Shown one piece after another: positions 10,773 to 20,086 of a stretch of DNA of 64,000 nt (position 1 is the stretch's first letter; each line of letters starts with the position of its first letter). This DNA comes from Rhizobium sp. J15. Lineage in GTDB: Bacteria; Pseudomonadota; Alphaproteobacteria; Rhizobiales; Rhizobiaceae. The position numbers were made by a program, and so were the translations under genes. The notes under the pieces are model-generated. The model was not told the DNA's origin and searched no databases. It saw nothing but the letters and a program-made list of their open reading frames with translations. Where the stretch lies: positions 248,001 to 312,000 of the forward strand of contig NZ_NWSX01000003.1 of assembly GCF_002531825.1 (NCBI RefSeq). Direction: 5' to 3'.

Positions 10773-11494
10773 AGAAAGGTCTGATCTTCGGCGGCATGCT
10801 TGCCGCCGCGCTTGCCGGGTTGCCGGGCGCGTCACTGGCCGGAGACATTGCCAGCATCCAGCCGATCGGCTTTTCCGCCGACGGCAAGGTTTTCGCTTTT
10901 CAGGAATTCGGCATCGAGGAGGGCGCCAATACCCCCTATTCCAACACCTATTTCATCGATACCGAAACCGGCCAGTATCTTGAGGGCACGCCGTTTCGCA
11001 CCGAACTGACCGAGAAGGACGCCAATCTTTCCAAGGCGCGGCGGCAGAACCTCACGGCGGCGCGCAGCCAGATGGATAAATACGATCTGCTGACCAATCC
11101 CGGCCTGATCGCCGCCTTCAACCCGCCGACCGAGCTCGGCTCTCCCTCGAAGACGCTGCGCTACACCACGCTTGCCGCCGACGGCCCGCCGAAATCGCCC
11201 TACACGCTTTCGCTTGGCGAAATGCCGGTGCCGACGCCGAAGGATTGCGCGGCGATCGACAAACGCATCATCGGTTTCAGCCTGCAGATGATCGAAAAGG
11301 AAGGCGCTCCGAACCGCCAGGCGGCGCGCCAGGCAACGACGGTTCCGGCCGAGCGCGCATGTTCGGTGGAATACCGGATCGGCGGCGCGATGGTCTACCA
11401 ACCGGAAGGCGGAAACCCGGTCCACGTCGCCCTCGTGCTGGCCTTCGATGCGGAGAGGAACGGACGCTGGATCGCCGTCCCGGTTCATCCCTGA
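10769..11494 (+). CDS. Secreted DUF2259 protein
   Basis: Product of 241 residues with a clear signal peptide (KKGLIFGGMLAAALAGLPG then ASLAGD). The mature part begins IASIQPIGFSADGKVFAFQEFG and matches the DUF2259 family of predicted secreted proteins, function unknown. Two cysteines (DCAAID and RACSVEY) could form a disulfide. It overlaps the rpe stop by four bases and is followed 14 bp later by a small membrane-protein gene, so the three form one likely operon. Confidence 0.75.
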   Translation: MKKGLIFGGMLAAALAGLPGASLAGDIASIQPIGFSADGKVFAFQEFGIEEGANTPYSNTYFIDTETGQYLEGTPFRTELTEKDANLSKARRQNLTAARSQMDKYDLLTNPGLIAAFNPPTELGSPSKTLRYTTLAADGPPKSPYTLSLGEMPVPTPKDCAAIDKRIIGFSLQMIEKEGAPNRQAARQATTVPAERACSVEYRIGGAMVYQPEGGNPVHVALVLAFDAERNGRWIAVPVHP

Positions 11495-11508
11495 GCGCGG
11501 ATGGAAGG

Positions 11509-12006
11509 ATGGATCGCCCGGGCAGCCGCCTGCGGGCCGCAAAGCCGCCCTACCCCGATCTGATTGCCGGCGCGTTCCTATGGGGCACGCAGATGCTGGC
11601 GTCGGCCATGCTCGGCCTTTACCTCCGCAACGGCCTGGAGACGAGCCGGCTTGCCGAGGTCGCAGCACTCTATTTCCTCGGCGGCCTGCTCTCATGGCCC
11701 TTCGCCCTGCCGGTTGCCCGCTTCTTTGCCTATGACAGGCCGCCGGAAGCCCGGTTCGCCGCTTTCTTCGTGACGCTGACGGCGGCAACGGTCCTGATGA
11801 CCGCCTTCCTCTTTGCCATGGAATACCGGCTCTTCTATTCGCGCTGGCACGCCCCCTTCGGCAGCATCGTCTGGGCCTTCCAGTTCGTCTTCACCAGCAT
11901 CAGCGCCATCTACCAGTTCCTGGTGATCGGCCTTCGCCTCTTCCTGCCGCTCGGCCTGGTCTGTCTTGTCGCCAGCAGCTATCATCTTGCCAAACGCATG
12001 CGTTGA
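11509..12006 (+). CDS. Four-helix inner membrane protein, unknown function
   Basis: Product of 165 residues from the ATG at 11509; the frame is open further upstream but overlaps the previous gene. Four hydrophobic segments are visible: around residues 17-39, 50-72, 82-105 and 120-158. There is no recognisable catalytic motif. It probably belongs to the rpe-DUF2259 transcription unit. I do not recognise the family. Confidence 0.65.
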   Translation: MDRPGSRLRAAKPPYPDLIAGAFLWGTQMLASAMLGLYLRNGLETSRLAEVAALYFLGGLLSWPFALPVARFFAYDRPPEARFAAFFVTLTAATVLMTAFLFAMEYRLFYSRWHAPFGSIVWAFQFVFTSISAIYQFLVIGLRLFLPLGLVCLVASSYHLAKRMR

Positions 12007-12040
12007 GATTGCCGCCCGTCTTTGCTACAGGGGCGCTGAA

Positions 12041-12084
12041 GCAATTCCAGGAAAAGTGCCCAGCGGCTTTCCGTCCGGAATTGC
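12041..12084. repeat. Rhizobial mosaic palindromic element (GCAATTCC type) in the purB leader
   Basis: Arms GCAATTCC (12041-12048) and GGAATTGC (12077-12084) enclose GGAAAAGTG and AGCGGCTTTCC, which pair with each other imperfectly. The inner core, GAAAAGTG then AGCGGYTTTC, is the same as in the GCATGATG-type elements at 21.8, 36.9 and 52.8 kb, but the outer stem differs. The element ends 45 bp before purB and would be in its 5' leader or just upstream of its promoter. Confidence 0.6.
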
Positions 12085-12129
12085 ATAAAGACAAAACGCT
12101 TAAACCTCTTGAAGTGAAGGCAGCCGCCC

Positions 12130-13437
12130 ATGATCCCGCGTTACTCCCGGCCCGAAATGGTCGCCATCTGGTCTCCCGAAACCAAGTTCCGCATCTGGTT
12201 CGAGATCGAGGCGCACGCCTGCGACGCGCTGGCCGAGCTCGGCGTCATCCCGAAATCGGCGGCCAAGACCATCTGGGAAAAAGGCGGCGCCGCCACCTTC
12301 GATGTCGCCCGCATCGACGAGATCGAGGCCGTCACCAAGCATGACGTCATCGCCTTCCTCACCCACCTCGCCGAAATCGTCGGCCCGGATGCGCGCTTCG
12401 TCCACCAGGGCATGACCTCGTCAGACGTGCTCGACACCTGCTTCAACGTTCAGTTGGTGCGCGCCACCGATATCCTGATTGCCGATCTCGACCGACTGCT
12501 GGCGGCGCTGAAAACCCGCGCCTTCGAACACAAGGATACCGTCACCATCGGCCGCTCGCACGGCATCCACGCCGAGCCCACAACCTTCGGCGTCAAGCTG
12601 GCGCTCGCCTATGCCGAATTCGAGCGCTGCCGCCAGCGCCTCGTCGCCGCCCGCGAGGAAGTCGCGACCTGCGCCATCTCGGGCGCCGTCGGCACCTTCG
12701 CCAATATCGATCCCCGCGTCGAGGAACACGTCGCCGAAGCCCTCGGCCTGAAGGCCGAGCCGGTCTCGACCCAGGTCATCCCGCGCGACCGCCACGCCAT
12801 GTATTTCGCCACCCTCGGCGTCGTCGCCTCGTCGATCGAGCGGCTGGCGACCGAAATCCGCCACCTGCAGCGCACCGAAGTTCTGGAAGCCGAGGAATAT
12901 TTCTCGCCCGGCCAGAAGGGCTCCTCGGCCATGCCGCACAAGCGCAACCCGGTGCTGACCGAAAACCTGACCGGCCTCGCCCGCATGGTCCGCTCCTATG
13001 CCCTGCCGGCCATGGAAAACGTTGCCCTCTGGCACGAGCGCGATATCTCCCACTCCTCCGTCGAACGCATGATCGGCCCCGACGCCACCGTCACCCTCGA
13101 CTTTGCCCTCTCGCGCTTGGCCGGCGTCATCGAAAAGCTGTTGGTCTACCCCGAGAACATGGAGAAGAACCTCAACAAGTTCCGCGGCCTCGTCCACTCC
13201 CAGCGCGTCCTCCTGGCACTGACCCAGGCCGGCACCTCCCGCGAAGACGCCTACCGCCTGGTCCAGCGCAACGCCATGAAGGTCTGGGAACAGGGCAAGG
13301 ATTTCTTGGAGGAGCTGCTGGCTGATGCCGAGGTGCGGGCTGCGCTGTCGGAGGAGGATATTCGCGAGAAGTTCGACCTTGGCTATCACACCAAGCACGT
13401 CGACACGATCTTCCGGCGGGTGTTTGGGGCGGCGTGA
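12130..13437 (+). CDS. purB: Adenylosuccinate lyase
   Basis: Product of 435 residues. It cleaves SAICAR to AICAR and adenylosuccinate to AMP in purine synthesis, a homotetrameric cytoplasmic enzyme of the fumarase/aspartase superfamily. Signature loop GSSAMPHKRNP is intact, as are MTSSDVLDTC and the catalytic-His region RSHGIHAEPTT. The start MIPRYSRPEM is the family's normal N-terminus. It stands alone, about 5.6 kb upstream of purC, behind the mosaic repeat at 12041-12084. Confidence 0.96.
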   Translation: MIPRYSRPEMVAIWSPETKFRIWFEIEAHACDALAELGVIPKSAAKTIWEKGGAATFDVARIDEIEAVTKHDVIAFLTHLAEIVGPDARFVHQGMTSSDVLDTCFNVQLVRATDILIADLDRLLAALKTRAFEHKDTVTIGRSHGIHAEPTTFGVKLALAYAEFERCRQRLVAAREEVATCAISGAVGTFANIDPRVEEHVAEALGLKAEPVSTQVIPRDRHAMYFATLGVVASSIERLATEIRHLQRTEVLEAEEYFSPGQKGSSAMPHKRNPVLTENLTGLARMVRSYALPAMENVALWHERDISHSSVERMIGPDATVTLDFALSRLAGVIEKLLVYPENMEKNLNKFRGLVHSQRVLLALTQAGTSREDAYRLVQRNAMKVWEQGKDFLEELLADAEVRAALSEEDIREKFDLGYHTKHVDTIFRRVFGAA

Positions 13438-13738
13438 GCGGATTCTGTATCTACATTATAGAGAGACAGGGCACGATCGACTTTCGTTTCAGAGATCGCA
13501 ATAAGCGCGATAGCTGATTGCGGAGGCTTTGGGGCGAGGCAGCATTGCTCGGGTCGCGTATCATCTCGCGATGAAATGATGCAGACTGACCACATCCGCT
13601 CAGGTTGGTCTAATTCGGGCAATGATTGCAACAGTCTTCATGAAGAATGGCGATTGTCCAATGCTCCGAAGCTTTTGTTTTCTTCGGCGAATTTACTTAT
13701 GATACCATAGAATATTGCGCCTGTTGCGAGATATAAAT
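13438..13738. other. Non-coding gap between purB and the A+T-rich gene
   Basis: About 300 bases without a convincing gene. The base composition falls toward A+T from about 13,660 onward. One 81-codon minus-strand frame is present at 13386-13631 but has no family resemblance, no ribosome-binding site and overlaps the purB end, so it is not called. No clear terminator after purB was found. Confidence 0.4.
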
Positions 13739-14062
13739 ATGAATAAAATATATGCAACAAGAATACTTATGGTAATACTATCTGTCGTCTATTTTATTTC
13801 TTGCTACTCCCTTCTCAGGCAAATAGCATATTATAAAACTATATCAGAAGAGATTTCCGATGCTATTCGGTTTAAGGGCCCTCTTGTCGGGATGCTAATG
13901 ATGTCTCCGCAGGTTTATCCACTAATGATGCTGGCAGCATTATTGCACATCATGAGAAAAAAGGACAAAGAAATAAAGCAACTAATGCGCATCTGGTCGG
14001 TAATATTTATAGCTGGCTCAATTTGGACCGCTCTTTTCATATATATGATTAACAACGGCTAA
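13739..14062 (+). CDS. Small A+T-rich membrane protein, unknown
   Basis: Product of 107 residues from the ATG at 13739 (an in-frame TTG at 13715 is the alternative). Three hydrophobic segments are visible at roughly residues 8-25, 45-65 and 82-101, separated by short charged loops (HIMRKKDKEIKQ). A hand count of 13741-14040 gives 112 G/C in 300 bases, about 37 percent, against clearly above 60 percent in neighbouring genes, and codons are A/T-ending (aaa, ata, tta). This suggests recent acquisition. No family recognised. Confidence 0.5.
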   Translation: MNKIYATRILMVILSVVYFISCYSLLRQIAYYKTISEEISDAIRFKGPLVGMLMMSPQVYPLMMLAALLHIMRKKDKEIKQLMRIWSVIFIAGSIWTALFIYMINNG

Positions 14063-14082
14063 TTCCCAAGAGAAGATATACA

Positions 14083-14193
14083 TCACGGGGGCGCATCGCT
14101 GTTGAGACGGGGAACGGCAGACTTTATCCAGCGGAATGCATTTCGAGCCAATACCATTGCTAAGGAGCTCTGGATCTCATTCAATGCCCTCAT
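14083..14193 (-). other. Possible gene fragment or tiny ORF
   Basis: A 36-codon minus-strand frame beginning MRALNEIQSSLAM and ending NSDAPP reads like real protein sequence (amphipathic, no proline/arginine shadow bias) and extends in frame upstream without a start that fits. It may be the remnant of a longer gene cut by the A+T-rich insertion, or a small protein. Weak evidence only. Confidence 0.15.
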
Positions 14194-14311
14194 GGGGGTG
14201 TCGCCAACGAGCTTGATACAAGTACAATCAGAATCTTGCTTTTGGTAGCCGAGGAGGTGTTTGCAAACCCGCCCCTGTCGCTGCTTCGCCGCCTTTGCCG
14301 CAACCGGCCGC

Positions 14312-14734
14312 CTACGCGTCTCCGGCTTTCTTCGCCGACTCCGCCTTCTCCACCTCCCGCGTCCTGCAGGCCTCTGTCCCCGCCCTGCCCTGCGCAGCTT
14401 TGGCCACAAGCTGGTCGAGACGTTTCAGCTCCTCTTCGTCGAGATGTTCGATGCCGATGAAGCGGTTTTCGGCGTGGCTCGTCAGGATGATTTCGTTGAG
14501 CTTTGCCTGGATCGCCCTGGTGTCGCGCGTTTGCGCGTTCTGCAGCACGAAGACCATCAGAAAGGTGATGATCGTCGTGCCGGTATTGATGATCAGCTGC
14601 CAGGTTTCGGAATAGTCGAAGAAGGGCCCGAGCAGGGCCCAGATGATGACGACCGCCAGCGCCAGGATGAATATGATGGGCTTGCCCGCCCATTCCGATG
14701 TTTTGGTCGCGAAGCGGGCGAACAGATGCTTCAT
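14312..14734 (-). CDS. Low-affinity iron permease family protein
   Basis: Product of 140 residues from the ATG at 14734. Two membrane segments (about residues 17-38 and 48-67) are followed by a conserved cytoplasmic stretch with NAQTRDTRAIQAKLNE and HLDEEEL, the pattern of the short bacterial proteins annotated as low-affinity iron permease (related to yeast Fet4 by name, with little functional evidence in bacteria). The C-terminal 30 residues are low-complexity (Ala, Glu, Lys). Transport activity is not shown by the sequence. Confidence 0.7.
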   Translation of the reverse strand: MKHLFARFATKTSEWAGKPIIFILALAVVIIWALLGPFFDYSETWQLIINTGTTIITFLMVFVLQNAQTRDTRAIQAKLNEIILTSHAENRFIGIEHLDEEELKRLDQLVAKAAQGRAGTEACRTREVEKAESAKKAGDA

Positions 14735-14843
14735 CGTCACCTCTGAAATCCTTCCTCGGAGTCTGTTCAAAAACGCCGAGGAAGGTTCGAAGGTTCCCGT
14801 TCAGGAGGTCAGATCGGACGGTAGTCCGGGAGGACGGCTGCGA

Positions 14844-15647
14844 TTACGTGGCCTCGCGCGCAATCAGCTTGCGATAGAGGTGCCAGGTCGCATGACCAAG
14901 GATCGGAATGACGACAGCAAGCCCGGCAAAGACCGGGATCGTGCCGATGACGAGGAGTGCTGCGACGATGAGGCCCCAGAGCAGCACCGGCACCGGATTG
15001 GCGATCGTCGCCCGGATCGAGGTCACGACCGCGGCAACCGCACCGATATCGCGGTCCAGCAGAATCGGAAAGGTGATGACCGATATCGCCAGCACGACAA
15101 GCGCGAAAACGAAGCCAATGAGATTGCCCCAGATGATCAGCTGCAGGCCCTGAGGGGTGCCGAAGACCTGGCGGCTGAAGTCCGCCATGGTGCGCGGAAA
15201 GACATCGCCGAGCAGGCCGGTATAGAGCGTCTGCGCCGTTACCAGCCAGACGACGAAGAGGCCAAAGAGCATCAGCCCGACCGCGGCGATCGACGGCAGC
15301 GCCGGCGAATGGCGCACCTCCAGCGCATGCGTCCAGGAGGTATCGAGCCCCTCCTCGCGCCGGCGGCTGATCTCATAGAGGCCGATCGCCGCGATCGGGC
15401 CGATCAGCACGAAACCGGACATCAGCGGGAAGACCATCGGCAGAAGGTTGGCGCCGGAGGTCCACAGCGTCAGGAAGACGCCGGCAATCGGATACATCAG
15501 GCATAGGAACACGTAGTGGGAAGGCTTCTCGCTGAAATCGTCGAGCCCGCGCTTCAATGCGTCGAACACGTCGGCGATGCTGATGCGATTGACGACGGGC
15601 CGCGCGAAGTTTTCGTTGGCACCCGTCATGACATGAAATGCCGCCAT
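14844..15647 (-). CDS. DUF2189 integral membrane protein
   Basis: Product of 267 residues from the ATG at 15647, which follows GAGGAGA at ideal spacing; a longer frame to 15719 lacks a good site. Six hydrophobic segments are visible, starting near residues 45, 70, 125, 175, 212 and 235. The N-terminus NRISIADVFDALKRGLDDF and the IGLYEISRRREEG loop are typical of DUF2189. Function unknown. A CTATAT hexamer lies upstream at 15733-15738 on this strand. Confidence 0.75.
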   Translation of the reverse strand: MAAFHVMTGANENFARPVVNRISIADVFDALKRGLDDFSEKPSHYVFLCLMYPIAGVFLTLWTSGANLLPMVFPLMSGFVLIGPIAAIGLYEISRRREEGLDTSWTHALEVRHSPALPSIAAVGLMLFGLFVVWLVTAQTLYTGLLGDVFPRTMADFSRQVFGTPQGLQLIIWGNLIGFVFALVVLAISVITFPILLDRDIGAVAAVVTSIRATIANPVPVLLWGLIVAALLVIGTIPVFAGLAVVIPILGHATWHLYRKLIAREAT

Positions 15648-15780
15648 GGCTTTCTCCTCCTCAGCCGAGATCTGGTCGACGGGGAAAGCATCGGCGACAA
15701 GCCGATACGAAACCCGCAACCGGCACTTGACTTATATAGCAAGTTTTAGCGCCCGTGTCGCTCTCTCCCTTGCATCGCCT

Positions 15781-15809
15781 CTTGACATCTCCGTCGCGCC
15801 TTCTCACAT
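15781..15809 (+). promoter_or_regulatory. Candidate promoter for the RBBP9-like hydrolase gene
   Basis: CTTGAC at 15781-15786 and TCACAT at 15804-15809 are 17 bases apart. The -35 is perfect for rhizobial RpoD, the -10 is weak. A start near 15816 would leave almost no leader before the ATG at 15820, so the mRNA would be leaderless or nearly so. Confidence 0.3.
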
Positions 15810-15819
15810 CGGCGGCACT

Positions 15820-16374
15820 ATGAAAGCCTCAGACGCAGATATTCTCATCATCCCCGGCTATACCAATTCAGGCCCCGGCCATTGGCAGAGCCGCTGGGAG
15901 GCAAAGCTCAGCACGGCGCGACGCGTCGAACAGGCCGAATGGACGAAGCCGGTCCGCGAGGATTGGATCGCCCGCATCGCCGAGGAAGTGAATGCTTCCA
16001 CCCGCCCTGTCGTCCTCGTCGCCCATTCGCTCGGCGTTCCCTCGGCGATTCACGCCATCCCGCATTTCCGCAAGCGGGTGGCGGGCGCCTTTCTCGTCGC
16101 CCCGCCCGATGTCGCCAATCCCGACATCCGCCCGAAGCACCTGATGACCTTCGGCCCCTATCCGCGCGATCCGCTGCCCTTCCCGTCGATCACGGTGGCG
16201 AGCCGCAACGATCCGTTCGGCAGCTACGACCATGCCGACGACATCGCCAGCAGCTGGGGATCTTTCCTCGTCGATGCCGGCGAGGCCGGTCATATCAACG
16301 CCGATTCCGGTCATGGCCCCTGGCCAGAAGGCACCATGGTCTTTGCCCAATTCCTCAGCCGACTCTCCGCCTGA
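15820..16374 (+). CDS. RBBP9/YdeN-family alpha/beta hydrolase
   Basis: Product of 184 residues from the ATG at 15820. It matches the small serine hydrolase family RBBP9/YdeN: start ILIIPGYTNSGPGHWQ, nucleophile Ser in VAHSLG, acid Asp in SRNDPFG, and His in the C-terminal GHINADSGHG. These are cytoplasmic hydrolases of unknown natural substrate. No upstream Shine-Dalgarno is evident. It is divergent from the DUF2189 gene. Confidence 0.8.
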   Translation: MKASDADILIIPGYTNSGPGHWQSRWEAKLSTARRVEQAEWTKPVREDWIARIAEEVNASTRPVVLVAHSLGVPSAIHAIPHFRKRVAGAFLVAPPDVANPDIRPKHLMTFGPYPRDPLPFPSITVASRNDPFGSYDHADDIASSWGSFLVDAGEAGHINADSGHGPWPEGTMVFAQFLSRLSA

Positions 16375-16469
16375 TTGAGTAAAACTTGCCGTCTCGCTAA
16401 TTGAGCGATTACTTTCTAAGTCTTTCTTAATGGAAAGACCGCAGACTGAGTCGGACGAAATAAGCGAGA

Positions 16470-18770
16470 ATGCCCGTGAAGAAAGCCCATCCAGAGGCCG
16501 ACGATCCGCATGGCGATGCCGCAGCGGCTGAGGCAGGCCTCGGCAACGGGACGACGGCCGACGATTCCGATCTGGCCGAACGGGAGAGCCGCTGGGACTA
16601 TGCGCTCGTCGGCTCGAACCTCGGCGTGTGGGATCACAATTACCGTCTCGGCCGGAAATATTACTCGGAGACATGGAAGACCATGCGCGGCATGGCGCCG
16701 GACGAGGAAGCCGCCGGCGATTACGATGCCTGGCTGCAGCTCGTCCATCCCGATGATCGCGATTTCGTCGTCCACGCCATTGATCGTCAGAATACCGGCG
16801 ATCCCGACTATCAGATCTTCGAATATCGCGAGCGCCACCGGGACGGCCACTGGATCTGGATCGAATGCCGCGGCGCCTGCGTGGAATGGGACGAGGCCGG
16901 CGTACCGACGCGCATCGTCGGCACCGATACCGATATAACCGCCCGCAAAGAGGCCGAGGAGACGCTGTCGCGTCTGTCGCGTCGGCTCGATCTTGCCCTG
17001 GAGATCTCCCGCATCGGCGTCTTCGAGGCCGATATCGAGCAGGATATGGTCGAATGGGACGACCGCCTGATGGCCATTTATGGGCTGCAGGGCATTTCGC
17101 GTCAGAACGCCGGTGAGGTCTGGGCGAGAAGCCTGCACCCTGACGATCGAGACCGCGTGCTCGGCCTCGTCGACCGCAGCGTCGCAAGCGGCAGTGATTT
17201 CCAGCAGGAATACCGCATCATTCGCGGCGACGGCACCGAACGCGTCATCCGCTCGCGTGCGGCCTATTTCGTCGACGGCGTCGGCAAACGCAAGGTGATC
17301 GGCGCCAATTGGGATGTCACCGAGGAGGTCAAGCTTCGCGACGAGCTGCGGCGCGCCAGGGATCTGGCCGAAGCCCGCAACGGCGAGCTCGAGGCCGCCA
17401 AGGAGAGCATCGAGCACCTCGCCCTGCACGATTACCTCACCGGGCTGCCGAACCGCCGTTATCTCGACAAGATGCTGGAAAAGCGCGCGGCCGAATGCCG
17501 TGCCAAGGGCCAGGCACTGGCAATCCTGCATATCGATCTCGACCGCTTCAAGCAGATCAACGATACGCTCGGCCACCGGGCCGGCGACGCCATGCTGAAA
17601 CACGCCGCGGGCGTCTTGCGGAATTGCGTCCGCGCTGCCGATTTCGTCGCCCGCATCGGCGGTGACGAATTCGTCATCCTCTGCGCGGTCGACGCCGCGT
17701 CGAAGAAGGTCGTCGGCCTTGCCGAACGCGTCATCCGCGAATTGCGCAAACCGGTCAGATATGAGGGGCACGATTGCCGTTTCGGCGCCAGCATTGGCAT
17801 CGCCGTCGACAGCGGGCCGGAGCTCGACGGCAAGCAGATGCTGCTCGACGCCGATATCGCGCTCTATCGGGCCAAGGGCCTCGGCCGCAACCGTTTCGAA
17901 TTCTTCTCGGCCTCCGACCGCCTAGACATCGTCTCCGCCAAGCAGCTCGCCGACGAGATCCTGATCGGTCTCGAACGCAATGAATTCGTGCCCTTCTATC
18001 AGCTGCAATTCGATGCCCGCACGCTTGATGTGACCGGCATCGAAACGCTTGCCCGCTGGCAGCATCCGGTGCACGGGCTGCTGGCGCCCGACCGCTTCCT
18101 CGATATCGCCGAGGATCTCGATGTCGTCTCGACCATCGACGCTCTGATCCTCGAGCGTGCTCTCGCCGATAGAAAGGCGTGGATCAAGGATGGGCTGCCG
18201 GTCCCGAAAATATCCGTCAACGTGTCGGCCAGGCGGCTCGCCGATCCCGATCTCGGCAAGAAGCTCCGCGCGCTCAAGATCGAGCCCGGGACGGTCTGCT
18301 TCGAACTCTTGGAATCGATCTCGCTCGACGATTGCGATGAGACGATGACCGCCAATCTGAAAAGGCTGCGCAAGCTCGGCATCGACATCCAGATCGACGA
18401 TTTCGGCACTGGCCATGCCTCGATCGTCAGCCTGCTGCGGCTGAGCCCCGGGACGCTGAAGATCGACCGCGAATTGATCCGCATGCTGCCGCAATCGGCC
18501 GAGCAGCGCAAGCTCGTGGGCTCGATCATCGATATCGGCCGCTCGCTGAACATCCTCGTCATCGCCGAAGGCGTCGAGACGGCGGATCATATCCGCATCC
18601 TCGAAGAACTCGATTGCGACATGCTGCAGGGCTATGCGCTGGCCCGACCGATGCCGGCCATGCAGATCCCCTCCTTCATCCGCTCCGGAAGCTGGCGCCA
18701 CGGGCAAACCGCCGTTCGGACCTCGCAGCCGCAGTTTGGCCGCGCGCTTGGCGGCAGGACCGCCAAATAA
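16470..18770 (+). CDS. PAS-PAS-GGDEF-EAL cyclic-di-GMP protein
   Basis: Product of 766 residues without membrane segments. Two PAS/PAC units cover about residues 35-165 and 170-295 (each ending in a DxT/DVT PAC motif), then a diguanylate cyclase domain (about 310-470) with intact GGDEF at 397-401 and an RAAD inhibitory site exactly five residues before it, then a phosphodiesterase domain (about 490-740). The EAL triad is ETL at 525-527, but other catalytic-site motifs are kept: [26 protein letters not shown] and QGYALARP. It would make and/or degrade cyclic di-GMP under control of a cytoplasmic signal; net direction cannot be told. Confidence 0.92.
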   Translation: MPVKKAHPEADDPHGDAAAAEAGLGNGTTADDSDLAERESRWDYALVGSNLGVWDHNYRLGRKYYSETWKTMRGMAPDEEAAGDYDAWLQLVHPDDRDFVVHAIDRQNTGDPDYQIFEYRERHRDGHWIWIECRGACVEWDEAGVPTRIVGTDTDITARKEAEETLSRLSRRLDLALEISRIGVFEADIEQDMVEWDDRLMAIYGLQGISRQNAGEVWARSLHPDDRDRVLGLVDRSVASGSDFQQEYRIIRGDGTERVIRSRAAYFVDGVGKRKVIGANWDVTEEVKLRDELRRARDLAEARNGELEAAKESIEHLALHDYLTGLPNRRYLDKMLEKRAAECRAKGQALAILHIDLDRFKQINDTLGHRAGDAMLKHAAGVLRNCVRAADFVARIGGDEFVILCAVDAASKKVVGLAERVIRELRKPVRYEGHDCRFGASIGIAVDSGPELDGKQMLLDADIALYRAKGLGRNRFEFFSASDRLDIVSAKQLADEILIGLERNEFVPFYQLQFDARTLDVTGIETLARWQHPVHGLLAPDRFLDIAEDLDVVSTIDALILERALADRKAWIKDGLPVPKISVNVSARRLADPDLGKKLRALKIEPGTVCFELLESISLDDCDETMTANLKRLRKLGIDIQIDDFGTGHASIVSLLRLSPGTLKIDRELIRMLPQSAEQRKLVGSIIDIGRSLNILVIAEGVETADHIRILEELDCDMLQGYALARPMPAMQIPSFIRSGSWRHGQTAVRTSQPQFGRALGGRTAK

Positions 18771-19020
18771 AAACCTGCATAAGCGGCCCGCCATTTCGCC
18801 TTCATTCCACCGTAGAGGAAAAGGCGCTAGATTAATCCGGCGAATTCATTCGATTCTCTTGGCGGCATTCCGTAAAATCCGGAATCCGGGGCCAGAAATC
18901 CCTAAACGGGGGAAGGAGCGACAGGCGGATTGTGAAACACTCTCTTTTCCTTTATGGGGACGCCACGAGATCGATCCACTCGCGCTATCCCAAGAGCGCC
19001 AACAACAGAGAATAACCACG

Positions 19021-19785
19021 ATGAACCGTCGCCGCCGTATCTACGAGGGCAAGGCAAAGATTCTGTATGAAGGCCCGGAACCGGGCACTTTGATCCAGTT
19101 TTTCAAGGACGATGCCACTGCCTTCAACAAGAAGAAACACGAAGTCATCGACGGCAAGGGCGTCCTCAACAACCGCATTTCCGAATATATTTTCAGCCAT
19201 CTGAACAAGATCGGCATCCCCACCCATTTCATCCGCCGCCTCAACATGCGCGAGCAGCTGATCAAGGAAGTGGAGATGATCCCGCTGGAGATCGTCGTGC
19301 GCAATGTCGCCGCCGGTTCTCTCGCCAAGCGCCTCGGCATCGAGGAAGGCGTCGTCCTGCCGCGCTCGATCATCGAATTCTATTACAAGTCCGACGCGCT
19401 CGACGATCCGATGGTCTCCGAAGAGCACATCACCGCTTTCGGCTGGGCCAATCCGGCCGAACTCGATGACATCATGGCGCTCGCCATCCGCGTCAACGAT
19501 TTCATGACCGGCCTTTTCCTTGGTGTCGGCATCCAGCTCGTCGATTTCAAGATCGAATGCGGCCGCCTTTTCGAAGGCGATCTGATGCGCATCATCCTCG
19601 CCGACGAGATCTCGCCCGACAGCTGCCGGCTGTGGGATATCGAAACCCGCGAGAAGATGGACAAGGACCGCTTCCGCCGCGATCTCGGCGGCTTGCTCGA
19701 AGCCTATTCCGAAGTCGCGCGCCGTCTCGGCATCATCAATGAAAACGAGCCTGTGCGCGGCACCGGCCCGGTTCTCGTCAAGTAA
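19021..19785 (+). CDS. purC: SAICAR synthase
   Basis: Product of 254 residues, the normal length. It joins aspartate to CAIR in purine synthesis using ATP. Motifs [39 protein letters not shown] and [13 protein letters not shown] are intact. The ATG at 19021 is chosen from family conservation although the frame is open far upstream. The preceding 250 bp (18771-19020) hold no gene; an A/T-rich segment TTGTGA...TTTATG at about 18,930-18,955 may be the promoter. It heads the run purC-purS-kptA-purQ. Confidence 0.95.
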   Translation: MNRRRRIYEGKAKILYEGPEPGTLIQFFKDDATAFNKKKHEVIDGKGVLNNRISEYIFSHLNKIGIPTHFIRRLNMREQLIKEVEMIPLEIVVRNVAAGSLAKRLGIEEGVVLPRSIIEFYYKSDALDDPMVSEEHITAFGWANPAELDDIMALAIRVNDFMTGLFLGVGIQLVDFKIECGRLFEGDLMRIILADEISPDSCRLWDIETREKMDKDRFRRDLGGLLEAYSEVARRLGIINENEPVRGTGPVLVK

Positions 19786-19800
19786 GGCAGGAAAGACAAA

Positions 19801-20043
19801 GTGATCAAGGCTCGTGTCACCGTCACGCTGAAAACCGGCGTTCTCGATCCGCAGGGCAAGGCCATCGAAGGCGCGCTCGGCGCCCTCGGCTTCTCGGGCG
19901 TCGGCCATATCAGGCAGGGCAAGGTCTTCGACCTTGAGCTGGAAGGCGCCGACAAGGCCAAGGCCGAAGCCGACCTCAAGGCGATGTGCGAAAAGCTGCT
20001 CGCCAATACGGTGATCGAGAACTACGCGATCGCGATCGATTGA
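19801..20043 (+). CDS. purS: Phosphoribosylformylglycinamidine synthase subunit PurS
   Basis: Product of 80 residues with a GTG start, 15 bp after purC. PurS is the small structural subunit that bridges PurL and PurQ in the three-part FGAM synthase of most bacteria. The pattern IKARVTVTLKTGVLDPQGKA ... GFSGVGHIRQGK is the classic PurS sequence. PurQ and PurL are both encoded nearby, completing the complex. Confidence 0.94.
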   Translation: MIKARVTVTLKTGVLDPQGKAIEGALGALGFSGVGHIRQGKVFDLELEGADKAKAEADLKAMCEKLLANTVIENYAIAID

Positions 20044-20086
20044 CGATCACAGGCTGCCGGCTGGCAGGCCTTGAGGATTAGGCGTC

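Noticed and set aside
18634..19020. N-terminal extension of purC by 129 codons
   Set aside because: It would overlap the end of the GGDEF-EAL gene in another frame and has no similarity; purC proteins begin at 19021.
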